Below are positions 1-7,505 of a DNA stretch of 64,000 bases, in pieces. The DNA comes from Nonomuraea pusilla. GTDB lineage: Bacteria; Actinomycetota; Actinomycetes; Streptosporangiales; Streptosporangiaceae. Numbering within the stretch: the stretch's first letter is position 1; each line of letters opens with the position of its first letter. The stretch covers positions 124,001 to 188,000 of the forward strand of contig NZ_FOBF01000002.1 of assembly GCF_900109355.1 (NCBI RefSeq). The letters run 5' to 3'. Made by a program: the position numbers and the translations under genes. The notes beneath the pieces were generated by a model that did no database searches, was not told the origin of the DNA, and worked only from the letters and a program-made list of their open reading frames with translations.

Positions 1-2090
1 CTCCATCGCTGGGTGGGCGCGGGTGCGGCGGCCGCGGTTCCGTCCACCGACAGGCCCAGCAGGCGGACGGGTGAGTCGTTGACGAGCTGGAGCATCGCGG
101 CGCCCCGCGTGGACCTGGCCCGCAGCCGCACCGTCCGTGTGCCGTCCGCGGCGACCGTGTCGGCCAGTACCTCGACCTGCGGCGGCGTCAGCGCGGGCAC
201 CACCGGCGCCTGGCCCGTCCGCAGGCTCATGGGGTTCTGGAAGAAGACGGGCATGGGACCGCTGTGCGAGTCGGGCAGCAGCTTCTCCTGCCAGGGCTGC
301 AGCACCGGGTCGGGCGAGATCCACCGGGCCGTGCCCGTGTCGGCGTCCAGGCCGTAGAGCAGCGTGGCCGGGCGCGGCTCGCGGGCGGTGAACCCGGACG
401 TGAGGTCGCCGGCCAGGATCAGCAGCGCGACGGCGGCCACGACCAGGAGCGACCACCGGTGCTTCCTGCTCTGGCCGGCGAAGGCCGACATCATCCAGAG
501 AACCAGCGTGAGACCGATCGCGACCACCCAGATCAGTGCGATCCCCAGCGTGAGGTGCAGCAGGTACAGGACCGGTGCGAAGAGGACGGCGGCGGCCACG
601 GCGGCCGGGACGAGGGCCGCCGGCGACCGATCGGGCCGGGCGTACAGGTACAGCAGCGCCCCCGCGTACAGCAGCAGCGGCCAGGTCAGCAGGTAGGCGC
701 CCTCGGGAGCGAGCGCCAACGCCACCGCGAGCGGCAGCGCCCACACCAGGCCGACGCCGGCGAGCAGATGGTCGGATCCGGCCCGCCGGATCGCGGCGCG
801 CAGCCACAGCAGGGCCGTGCCCGCGGCGGCCAGCAGCAGCGCGGTCCCGTACCAGACGTCGTCGTAGACGATGACCTGATGGTCGGGGCGGATCACCGTG
901 ATGCCCCACCAGAGGGCGGCCGGAACCAGGGCCGAGCTCGCCGTGCCCGCCAGGAGGAAGAGCAGCGAGGTCCTTAGCCCCTTCCCGCTCAGCCTGCGGC
1001 GCCTGACGCCGACGGTCACGGCCGCGGCGAGCAGGAGCAGGGCGAGCCCGCCGAGGGGCAGTACGAGCCCGTTCTGGTAGGAGACCAGCCCCAGTCCTGG
1101 CAGCGTGAAGAAGCTGACGTCAGGGGCGCGTACCGCGTTCAGATCGGCCATGCCGAAGTGCCTGGCCAAGGTCAGCGCGTAGTCGCCCTGATGCTGGACG
1201 GTGGCGGGCTCGACGTTCTCCAGCGTGTCGGCCGCGTTGTGGTAGTAGGCGTGCTCACCCACGTACGCGAAGTTGAGCCCCGGGATGTCCGCCTGTCTGA
1301 AGATCGAGAAGTCGGTGTCGTTCGGCAGCGTCCGGTAGACGGCCGTGGCCAGTGAGGTGGCGACCGGGTCGGGAGCCTGGGCTAGTCCCTTGATCAGCAG
1401 TCCGTTGCCCCGGCCGGTCTCGAACATGATCGAGGGGCCGCCCCCTCCGCGCGCCTCGAAGTTCAAGGCCATGCCGACGGATCTGGCCCACGGATGCTGG
1501 TCGACGAAGGCCTGAGCGCCGAGGAGCCCGCGTTCCTCGCCGTCGCTGAGCAGGATGATCACGTCGTTGCGCAGCGGCGGCCCGGCCTTGAGCGCGCGAG
1601 CCGTCTCCAGCAGGGCGGCGACCGCCACCCCGTCGTCGTTGGCGCCGGGGCCGGCAGGAACCGAGTCGTAATGGGCGCTGAGCAGCACCGCCGGCCCCTG
1701 CTGCATGCCCCGCAGGCGGGCCACCACGTTCTCCACCCGCGCGCCGGTGAACATTCCCGGCGCCTGGCCGCGAACGACGGTCGTCACCTGGACCTGGGCG
1801 GTGAATCCGGCGGAGGTCAGGGTGCGCACGAGGAGGTCGCGGACGGCGGCCGCCCGCGGCGAGCCCGTCGGACGCGGTTCCACCGCGATCTGCTTCAGGT
1901 GCTCCATCGCCCTGGCTGAGGAGAACTCGCCCGGGCCGGCCTGGGCGGGCACGGGGTCGGGCGGCACGATCTGCAGGACGGACAGCAGCGCGGCGAGCGA
2001 AGCGAGCAGCCAGGCCGCCATCGCCGGGATCGGGTACCCGCGGCTCCGGTTCCGAGCGGGAGCGACAGGTACGGAGGCGGCCTCGTCCAT
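1..2090 (-). CDS. Membrane-anchored M28-family zinc aminopeptidase (partial, C-terminus beyond window)
   Basis: Reading from an ATG at 2090, 696 residues are visible and the frame is still open at base 1, so the C-terminus is missing. A transmembrane anchor lies near residues 23-41. The M28 catalytic domain follows: SAHYDS (His about 140), GANDDG (Asp about 152), SDGEERG (Glu 185/186), a further Glu near 212 in NFEARG, and a late NTAD-like/His segment with NAADTLENV. The second half is a multi-helix membrane region ending in an extracytoplasmic tail. This layout resembles Pff1-like vacuolar/membrane M28 proteases: two zinc ions, removal of N-terminal residues, active site outside the membrane. 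No clear Shine-Dalgarno sequence was seen, and a GTG four codons upstream is an alternative start. The family call is firm; the substrate is unknown. Confidence 0.85.
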   Translation of the reverse strand, partial: MDEAASVPVAPARNRSRGYPIPAMAAWLLASLAALLSVLQIVPPDPVPAQAGPGEFSSARAMEHLKQIAVEPRPTGSPRAAAVRDLLVRTLTSAGFTAQVQVTTVVRGQAPGMFTGARVENVVARLRGMQQGPAVLLSAHYDSVPAGPGANDDGVAVAALLETARALKAGPPLRNDVIILLSDGEERGLLGAQAFVDQHPWARSVGMALNFEARGGGGPSIMFETGRGNGLLIKGLAQAPDPVATSLATAVYRTLPNDTDFSIFRQADIPGLNFAYVGEHAYYHNAADTLENVEPATVQHQGDYALTLARHFGMADLNAVRAPDVSFFTLPGLGLVSYQNGLVLPLGGLALLLLAAAVTVGVRRRRLSGKGLRTSLLFLLAGTASSALVPAALWWGITVIRPDHQVIVYDDVWYGTALLLAAAGTALLWLRAAIRRAGSDHLLAGVGLVWALPLAVALALAPEGAYLLTWPLLLYAGALLYLYARPDRSPAALVPAAVAAAVLFAPVLYLLHLTLGIALIWVVAIGLTLVLWMMSAFAGQSRKHRWSLLVVAAVALLILAGDLTSGFTAREPRPATLLYGLDADTGTARWISPDPVLQPWQEKLLPDSHSGPMPVFFQNPMSLRTGQAPVVPALTPPQVEVLADTVAADGTRTVRLRARSTRGAAMLQLVNDSPVRLLGLSVDGTAAAAPAPTQRW

Positions 2091-2159
2091 GGCCCGTGTC
2101 ACAGCGCATGCCCTTCGGTCAATCCGCGCGATGGTCCGCGAAGGTTCTCGCCGATTCGC

Positions 2160-2300
2160 GAAGACTAACGGCAGTGATCACTGTCATGCAACACTTTGTG
2201 GAAATAATCCGTTAGCTCTACTGAAAGCCTTAATTAGCTGTGATCCGAGCCCTATAGTGTGCGTTGAGCGAATTACTGGGATATTAAGGGGAAGGCCGAG
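2160..2300 (+). promoter_or_regulatory. AT-rich divergent control region upstream of mbtH
   Basis: This stretch between the peptidase and the MbtH gene is much richer in A/T than its surroundings. It holds a perfect 12-bp palindrome CAGTGATCACTG (2172-2183), a TATAGT -10-like box (2253-2258) with a poor TTAATT -35 about 17 bp upstream, and an AGGGGAAGG ribosome-binding site just before the ATG at 2301. I infer a regulated promoter for mbtH. The palindrome's binding protein is unknown. Confidence 0.45.
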
Positions 2301-2519
2301 ATGACGAATCCATTCGAGGACCCGGACGGCACTTACCTGGTTCTCGTGAACGACGAGGGACAGCACTCACTGTGGCCGTCATTCGTCGATGTGCCCGCCG
2401 GGTGGACCGTTGTCCATGGCGAGGGTACCCGGCAGGCCTGCCTCGACTACGTGGAGGCCAATTGGACCGACATGCGGCCCAAGAGCCTCATCGAGGCGAT
2501 GGAAGGACCCACGGCCTGA
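2301..2519 (+). CDS. MbtH-like protein
   Basis: This 72-residue protein carries the MbtH signature: N-x-E-x-Q-H-S-L-W-P, then PAGW, then NWTDMRP near the C-terminus, with the family's conserved tryptophans. MbtH proteins bind NRPS adenylation domains and are needed for their folding or activity. An AGGGGAAGG ribosome-binding site precedes the ATG. No NRPS lies next to it; the only one in the window is about 60 kb away at the right edge, so this copy may serve that enzyme or another cluster in trans. Its 3' end overlaps the convergent thioesterase gene by 32 bp. Confidence 0.95.
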   Translation: MTNPFEDPDGTYLVLVNDEGQHSLWPSFVDVPAGWTVVHGEGTRQACLDYVEANWTDMRPKSLIEAMEGPTA

Positions 2520-3255
2520 GGCTTTCCCGCACGAGCGGCAGCAAGTCGGCCTCGGCGTCGTGGATGAAGAAGTGGTCGCCGGGAACCTCGCGCACGACGA
2601 ATTCGCCTGTCGTCTGCTCGTGCCAGGCCTCGGCGGCTGCTCTGGTCACCGTGGCGTCCGCGCTGCCGTGGACGACGGACATCGGCACGTCCAGAGGCGG
2701 CTCGGGCAGGTGGAGATAGCGTTCGCCGAGTGCCATGTCGGCACGGACCATCGGCTCCACGACCTCGAGCAGTCCCTCATCCTCCAGCACCTCCTGCGGG
2801 GTGCCGTTGATGCGCCTGAGTTCGGCGCGGAACTCGGCCGTGGGCAGGTCATGGATCCGCGGCCCTGAACGTGGTGCCTGAGCGGCGCGGCACCCCGATA
2901 TGATCATGAGCTCGGGTTGTCCGAGGTTCTTCGCGCGCAGGAATCGGACCAGTTCGAAGCTGATGATCCCGCCCAGGCTGTGCCCGAAGGTCACGTACGG
3001 CCGGTCCAGGAACGGCGCCAGGCCGTCGGCCAGCGCGGGCAGCAGCTCGTCCATCGACGTGAAGGGCGGCTCTGTGAAGCGCGCCCCACGGCCGGGCAAC
3101 TGCACGGCGCACACCTCGGCCTGGGGCGGCAGCGCCTGCGGCCACGTCCTGAACAGCGCGGGCCCGCCGCCGGCGTAGGGGAAGCAGATCAGGCGCAGCG
3201 CCGGCTCGGTTCGTGGCTGCCATCGGATCAACCAACGGTCGGTCATGATCGCCAT
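2488..3255 (-). CDS. Type II (editing) thioesterase
   Basis: This 255-residue alpha/beta hydrolase has the type II thioesterase layout: FPYAGGGP near residue 25, nucleophile Ser93 in GHSLGG, an acid in [11 protein letters not shown] and the catalytic His in GDHFF near the C-terminus. Such enzymes hydrolyse aberrant acyl or aminoacyl groups from NRPS/PKS carrier proteins in the cytosol. It converges on mbtH with a 32-bp overlap, which supports a common role in non-ribosomal peptide synthesis. The start may be 3255 or the in-frame ATG at 3246 (MTDRW); neither has a clear ribosome-binding site. Confidence 0.9.
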   Translation of the reverse strand: MAIMTDRWLIRWQPRTEPALRLICFPYAGGGPALFRTWPQALPPQAEVCAVQLPGRGARFTEPPFTSMDELLPALADGLAPFLDRPYVTFGHSLGGIISFELVRFLRAKNLGQPELMIISGCRAAQAPRSGPRIHDLPTAEFRAELRRINGTPQEVLEDEGLLEVVEPMVRADMALGERYLHLPEPPLDVPMSVVHGSADATVTRAAAEAWHEQTTGEFVVREVPGDHFFIHDAEADLLPLVRESLRPWVLPSPR

Positions 3256-3316
3256 GGTAGGCGAGTCGTCCCGTCCCGAGGGGCCGCCGCCGCACCCCCG
3301 AACCGGCGCGGCCCGG

Positions 3317-4918
3317 TCAGGCGAGGGAGACCAGGTCGAGGTAGCCGTCGTCCCACAGGTCCTCGACGCCGTCGGGCAGCAGCAGGACCCGGTCCGGCCG
3401 CAGCGCCTCGATGGCCTCCTCGTCGTGCGTCACCAGCACCACCGCCCCCGGATACGCCTCCAGCGCCGACAGCACCTCGCCGCGCGAGGCGGGGTCGAGG
3501 TTGTTGGTCGGCTCGTCGAGCAGCAGCACGTTCGCGCCGGAGTGGACGAGCCCCGCCAGGGCCAGGCGCGTCTTCTCCCCGCCCGACAGCACGCCCGCCG
3601 GCTTGTCGGCGTCGTCGCCGCCGAACAGGAACGCGCCGAGCACCGTCCGCGCCTCACCGTCCGTGAGGTGCGGCGCGGCCAGGGCGAGGTTCTGCCGGAC
3701 GGTCAGCGCCGGGTCGAGCGTGTCGTGCTCCTGCGCGAAGTAGCCCAGGCGCAGCCCGTGGCCGTGGACGACCCGCCCGGAGTCGGGACGTTCCCCGCCC
3801 GCGAGGATGCGCAGCAGCGTCGTCTTGCCCGCGCCGTTCAGCCCCAGCACCACCAGGCGGCCGCCCCGGTCCACGGCGAGGTCCACGCCCGACAGCACCT
3901 GGTGCGTCCCGTACGCCTTGGCCAGGCTGATCGCGCCGAGCGGCGTCCTGCCGCACGGCTCCGGCTCGGGCAGCCGGATCCGCGCCACCTTCTCGGCGCG
4001 CCTGGACGGCTCCAGCCGCGCCAGCATCCTGTCGGCCCTGCGCGCCATGTCCCTGGCGCGCACCGCCGTGGACGAGCGGGCCCGCATCCGGCCGGCCTGC
4101 GCGTGCAGGGCGGCGGCCTTGCGCTCGGCGTTGGCGCGCTCGCGGGTGCGGCGGCGCTCGTCGGCGTCGCGCTGCGCGAGGTAGGCGTCCCAGCCGGTGT
4201 TGTGGACGTCCACCGTGGCGCGCTGCGGGTCGAGGTGGAAGACCCGCGTCACGGTGGCGGACAGCAGGCCCAGGTCGTGGCTGACGAGGACCAGCCCGCC
4301 CGGGTGGCCGGACAGGAAGCCGCGCAGCCAGGCGACCGAGTCGGCGTCCAGGTGGTTGGTCGGCTCGTCGAGCAGCAGCGTGTCGTGCCCGGCGAACAGG
4401 ATGCGGGCCAGTTCCACCCGCCGCCGCTGCCCGCCCGACAGCTCGCCGAGCCGCTGGTCCATGACGCGGGGCGGCAGCCCGACGCCGGACGCCACCCGGG
4501 CGGCCTCCGCCTCGGCGGCGTACCCGCCCGCCGCCTGGAACTCGGCCTCGGCGCGGACGTACCGGGCCATCGCCGCCTCCTGCGCGGCGGCGTCCGCGGC
4601 CTGCGCCATGGCGGCCTCGGCCGCGCGCAGGGCGCGGACGGCCCGGTCGAGGCCGCGCGCGGACAGGACGCGGTCGGTGACGGTGCCCGACGGGTCGGCG
4701 GCCCGCGGGTCCTGCGGCAGGTAGCCGATCGAGCCGGTGTGGGTGACGGCGCCCGCGGCGGGCCGCAGGTCGCCGGCCAGGGTGCGCAGCAGGGTGGTCT
4801 TGCCCGCGCCGTTGCGGCCCACCAGGCCGACGCGGTCGCCGGGGGACACGTGGAAGGAGACGCCGGACAGCAGCAGGCGCGCGCCCGCGCGCAGATCGAC
4901 ACCGCTGACGGTGATCAT
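3317..4918 (-). CDS. ABC-F family ATPase (duplicated ABC domains, no membrane part)
   Basis: 533 residues form two ABC cassettes without membrane segments. The first has GRNGAGKTT, LSGGQRRR and LLLDEPTNHLD; the second has GLNGAGKTT, LSGGEKTR and LLLDEPTNNLD. A charged Arg/Ala-rich linker containing RARSSTAVRARDMARRAD lies between them. ABC-F proteins act on the ribosome, either as translation factors or in ribosome protection against antibiotics. The gene sits 61 bp upstream of the thioesterase on the same strand, so a resistance role tied to a nearby cluster is possible but unproven. A 250-bp gap separates it from the divergent aquaporin gene. Confidence 0.9.
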   Translation of the reverse strand: MITVSGVDLRAGARLLLSGVSFHVSPGDRVGLVGRNGAGKTTLLRTLAGDLRPAAGAVTHTGSIGYLPQDPRAADPSGTVTDRVLSARGLDRAVRALRAAEAAMAQAADAAAQEAAMARYVRAEAEFQAAGGYAAEAEAARVASGVGLPPRVMDQRLGELSGGQRRRVELARILFAGHDTLLLDEPTNHLDADSVAWLRGFLSGHPGGLVLVSHDLGLLSATVTRVFHLDPQRATVDVHNTGWDAYLAQRDADERRRTRERANAERKAAALHAQAGRMRARSSTAVRARDMARRADRMLARLEPSRRAEKVARIRLPEPEPCGRTPLGAISLAKAYGTHQVLSGVDLAVDRGGRLVVLGLNGAGKTTLLRILAGGERPDSGRVVHGHGLRLGYFAQEHDTLDPALTVRQNLALAAPHLTDGEARTVLGAFLFGGDDADKPAGVLSGGEKTRLALAGLVHSGANVLLLDEPTNNLDPASRGEVLSALEAYPGAVVLVTHDEEAIEALRPDRVLLLPDGVEDLWDDGYLDLVSLA

Positions 4919-5169
4919 GAGGTAACGCTCCGTAAGACCTAGAGGACACAGTGATGGCGTGGAAGCGGGTGTCCTGGCTAGGAAATACGTGGCGTAGCCA
5001 TGGCCGACACGCTACGCCAGGGATGCGGGGCGGCGCATCCCATTTTCCCGCCGGGCCGTCGCCGGTCCCGGCGTGCGAGGGGGGCGGGCCGCCCGTGGGT
5101 TATGATTCGTCCGAAATGTCCGGGTATATATTCGGGGTCTAAGCGACACCATCGTCATCGGGGGGCACG
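4919..5169. promoter_or_regulatory. Divergent intergenic region, ABC-F / aquaporin
   Basis: No gene was seen in these 251 bp. On the plus strand a TATATT box (5127-5132) and a GGGGGG-type ribosome-binding site just before 5170 fit a promoter and leader for the aquaporin gene. On the minus strand only a weak GGAG precedes the ABC-F start, leaving about 70 bases that could be an attenuation leader. I saw no convincing leader peptide. Confidence 0.3.
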
Positions 5170-6162
5170 ATGGTCGGAGACCTGCCGCGGCGGCTCGTCG
5201 CGGAAGCCATCGGAACCATGCTGCTCGTCCTCTTCGGAGCCGGATCGATCGTGGCGGCCCTGGTCGTCGGCCGCGGCACGCTCAACTACGCGGGGCTCGG
5301 CATCATCTCGCTGTCCTTCGCCGTGGCGGTCGCGGTCGCCGTCTTCGCCTTCGGCACGACGTCGGGCGCCCACATCAACCCGGCGGTCACCGTCGCGCTG
5401 GCGGCCGGCCGCCGGTTCCCGTGGAGCGAGGTGCCGTCCTACATCGTCGCCCAGCTCATCGGCGGGTTCGTCGGCGCGCTGCTCATCGTCGGAGGTTTCG
5501 GCGGGCGGGCGGTCAGGCTGGGCGGCGTCGGGCTGACCCAGCTCCAGCCAGGCGTCAACCCCTGGCAGGGCCTGCTGTTCGAGGCGCTCGGCACGTTCCT
5601 GCTGCTGCTCACGATCATGGCGCTGGCCGTGGACAGGCGCGCGCCGACCGGCTGGGCCGGGCTGATGATCGGACTGGCCGTCGCGGGTGAGATCTTCGTG
5701 CTCGGCCCGCTCACGAACGGCTCCGTCAACCCCGCCCGCACGTTCGGGCCGTACCTGGCCAACGCCCTGTTCGGCGGCAGCACGCCCTGGGCGCAGCTCG
5801 GCGTGTACATCGCCGGGCCCGTGATCGGCGCCGTCGTCGCCGTGGTCGTGTACGACTTCGTGGCCAGGCCGGAGCGGGAGCTGCCCGCGGGCGCCGAGCA
5901 GGGGCTGGCCGGCGAGATCACGGGCGCCCGCGAGCCGGGCGGCGAGGTGCCGGCCGGTGTCGAGCAGGGCACCATGGGGCCGATCCTCGGCGAGCGCGGT
6001 CCGCGCCCGGAGAGCGTGGAAGGCCGGGAGGGGACGGCTGCCGAGGGGACCGTGCCGGGAGGGACCGTGCCCGAGGCGCGCCGCCCGCACGAGGAGGAGC
6101 TCAGGGGCCACGCCGCGCACGGAGGGTGGCGGCGGCCGTGGCGGCACGGCCCGGGGAGGTGA
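5170..6162 (+). CDS. MIP-family channel (aquaporin/aquaglyceroporin-like) with long polar tail
   Basis: Six membrane helices are visible, with the two half-helix NPA motifs of the MIP family at residues 70-72 (HINPAVT) and 187-189 (SVNPARTFGP). The Arg after the second motif (190) is the usual pore-constriction residue. The protein moves water or small neutral solutes across the inner membrane. Unusually, about 100 residues follow the last helix (from about 231), polar and rich in Gly/Glu/Pro and probably disordered, which makes the protein longer (330) than the usual 230-280. A GGGGGG ribosome-binding site precedes the ATG. Formaldehyde dehydrogenase follows 56 bp downstream, so the two may be co-transcribed. 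Confidence 0.88.
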   Translation: MVGDLPRRLVAEAIGTMLLVLFGAGSIVAALVVGRGTLNYAGLGIISLSFAVAVAVAVFAFGTTSGAHINPAVTVALAAGRRFPWSEVPSYIVAQLIGGFVGALLIVGGFGGRAVRLGGVGLTQLQPGVNPWQGLLFEALGTFLLLLTIMALAVDRRAPTGWAGLMIGLAVAGEIFVLGPLTNGSVNPARTFGPYLANALFGGSTPWAQLGVYIAGPVIGAVVAVVVYDFVARPERELPAGAEQGLAGEITGAREPGGEVPAGVEQGTMGPILGERGPRPESVEGREGTAAEGTVPGGTVPEARRPHEEELRGHAAHGGWRRPWRHGPGR

Positions 6163-6218
6163 TCGGAACGACCGCGTGAACCCACCGCTCAACCGCGTCG
6201 TCCGCTGAGGGAGGCGGA

Positions 6219-7448
6219 ATGCCTGAGAACAGAGGCGTCATCTACGAGGGTCCAGGCAAGGTCGAGGTCCACGAGACCGCGTATCCGGAGTTCGAGATCA
6301 AGGACGGGCCCGGGGTCAACCCGGCCAACATCGGGCGCAAGCTGCCGCACGGCGCCATACTCAAGTGCGTCGCCACCAACATCTGCGGCAGCGACCAGCA
6401 CATGGTCCGCGGGCGCACCACCGCGCCGCCGGGGCTCATCCTGGGGCACGAGATCACCGGCGAGGTCGTCGAGACCGGCCCCGACGTCGAGTTCATCAAG
6501 AACGGCGACCTGTGTTCCGTGCCGTTCAACATCGCCTGCGGACGGTGCCGCAACTGCAAGGAGGGCAAGACCGGCGTCTGCGAGAACGTCAACCCGGACC
6601 GCGCCGGCTCGGCGTACGGCTACGTCGACATGGGCGGCTGGGTCGGCGGCCAGGCGCAGTACGTCATGGTGCCCTACGCCGACTGGAACCTGCTGAAGTT
6701 CCCCGACAAGGACCGGGCGATGGAGAAGATCCTCGACCTGGCCATGCTGTCGGACATCTTCCCGACCGGGTTCCACGGCTGCGTCACCGCGGGGGTGAAG
6801 CCGGGCGCGACCGTGTACATCGCGGGCGCAGGGCCGGTCGGGCTGGCCGCCGCGGCCTCCGCGTTCCTGCTGGGCGCCGCCGTCGTCATCGTCGGCGACC
6901 TCAACAAGGAACGCCTCGACCAGGCCCGCAGCTTCGGCTGCGAGACGGTGAACGTGGCCCTCGGCGACCCGAAGGACCAGATCGAGCACATCCTCGGCAA
7001 CCCCGAGGTGGACTGCGCCGTGGACGCGGTCGGCTTCGAGGCCCGCGGCCACGGCCGCGAGGCGGAGACCGAGCACCCGGCGACCGTGCTCAACACCCTG
7101 ATGGACGTCACGCGGGCGGGCGGCGCGCTCGGCATCCCCGGCCTGTACGTGACGGGCGACCCGGGGGCCAAGGAGGAGGCCGCCAGGAAGGGCTCGCTGT
7201 CGATCAGGATCGGGCTCGGCTGGGCCAAGTCGCACAGCTTCACGACCGGTCAGTGCCCGGTGATGCGCTACAACCGCCAGCTGATGATGGCGATCCTGCA
7301 CGACCGGGTGCACATCGCCAAGGCGGTCAACGCCACGCCGATCCCGCTGGACCAGGCCCCTCGGGGCTACCACGAGTTCGACGAGGGCGCGGCGCGCAAG
7401 TACGTGCTCGACCCGAACGGCATGCTGGCAGGCGCGTCGCCGGCGTAG
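6219..7448 (+). CDS. fdhA: Glutathione-independent formaldehyde dehydrogenase (zinc, NAD-dependent)
   Basis: This 409-residue medium-chain alcohol dehydrogenase has the catalytic zinc region NICGSDQHM with GHE downstream, the four-cysteine structural zinc loop (CGRCRNCKEGKTGVC) and a GAGPVG nucleotide-binding motif. The N-terminus (MPENRGVIYEGPGKVEV) and the inserted NPDRAGSAYGYVDMGGWVGGQ segment are typical of the Pseudomonas putida FdhA type, which oxidises formaldehyde (and other aldehydes by dismutation) without glutathione or mycothiol. A GGAGG ribosome-binding site lies before the ATG. Its end converges on the glycosidase block across a strong hairpin. Confidence 0.92.
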   Translation: MPENRGVIYEGPGKVEVHETAYPEFEIKDGPGVNPANIGRKLPHGAILKCVATNICGSDQHMVRGRTTAPPGLILGHEITGEVVETGPDVEFIKNGDLCSVPFNIACGRCRNCKEGKTGVCENVNPDRAGSAYGYVDMGGWVGGQAQYVMVPYADWNLLKFPDKDRAMEKILDLAMLSDIFPTGFHGCVTAGVKPGATVYIAGAGPVGLAAAASAFLLGAAVVIVGDLNKERLDQARSFGCETVNVALGDPKDQIEHILGNPEVDCAVDAVGFEARGHGREAETEHPATVLNTLMDVTRAGGALGIPGLYVTGDPGAKEEAARKGSLSIRIGLGWAKSHSFTTGQCPVMRYNRQLMMAILHDRVHIAKAVNATPIPLDQAPRGYHEFDEGAARKYVLDPNGMLAGASPA

Positions 7449-7466
7449 CGGCCACCTGCCCGGGAC

Positions 7467-7497
7467 GGCCCCGGGCGCCCGCGCGGCGCCCGGGGCC
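7467..7497. terminator. Perfect 13-bp-stem hairpin between convergent genes
   Basis: The arms GGCCCCGGGCGCC (7467-7479) and GGCGCCCGGGGCC (7485-7497) are exactly complementary around a 5-base loop. The hairpin lies in the 57-bp gap between the stops of fdhA (plus) and the GH85 gene (minus). A stem this strong, centred between convergent stops and without a T-tract, fits a bidirectional actinobacterial terminator. Confidence 0.8.
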
Positions 7498-7505
7498 TCA
7501 GGGCG

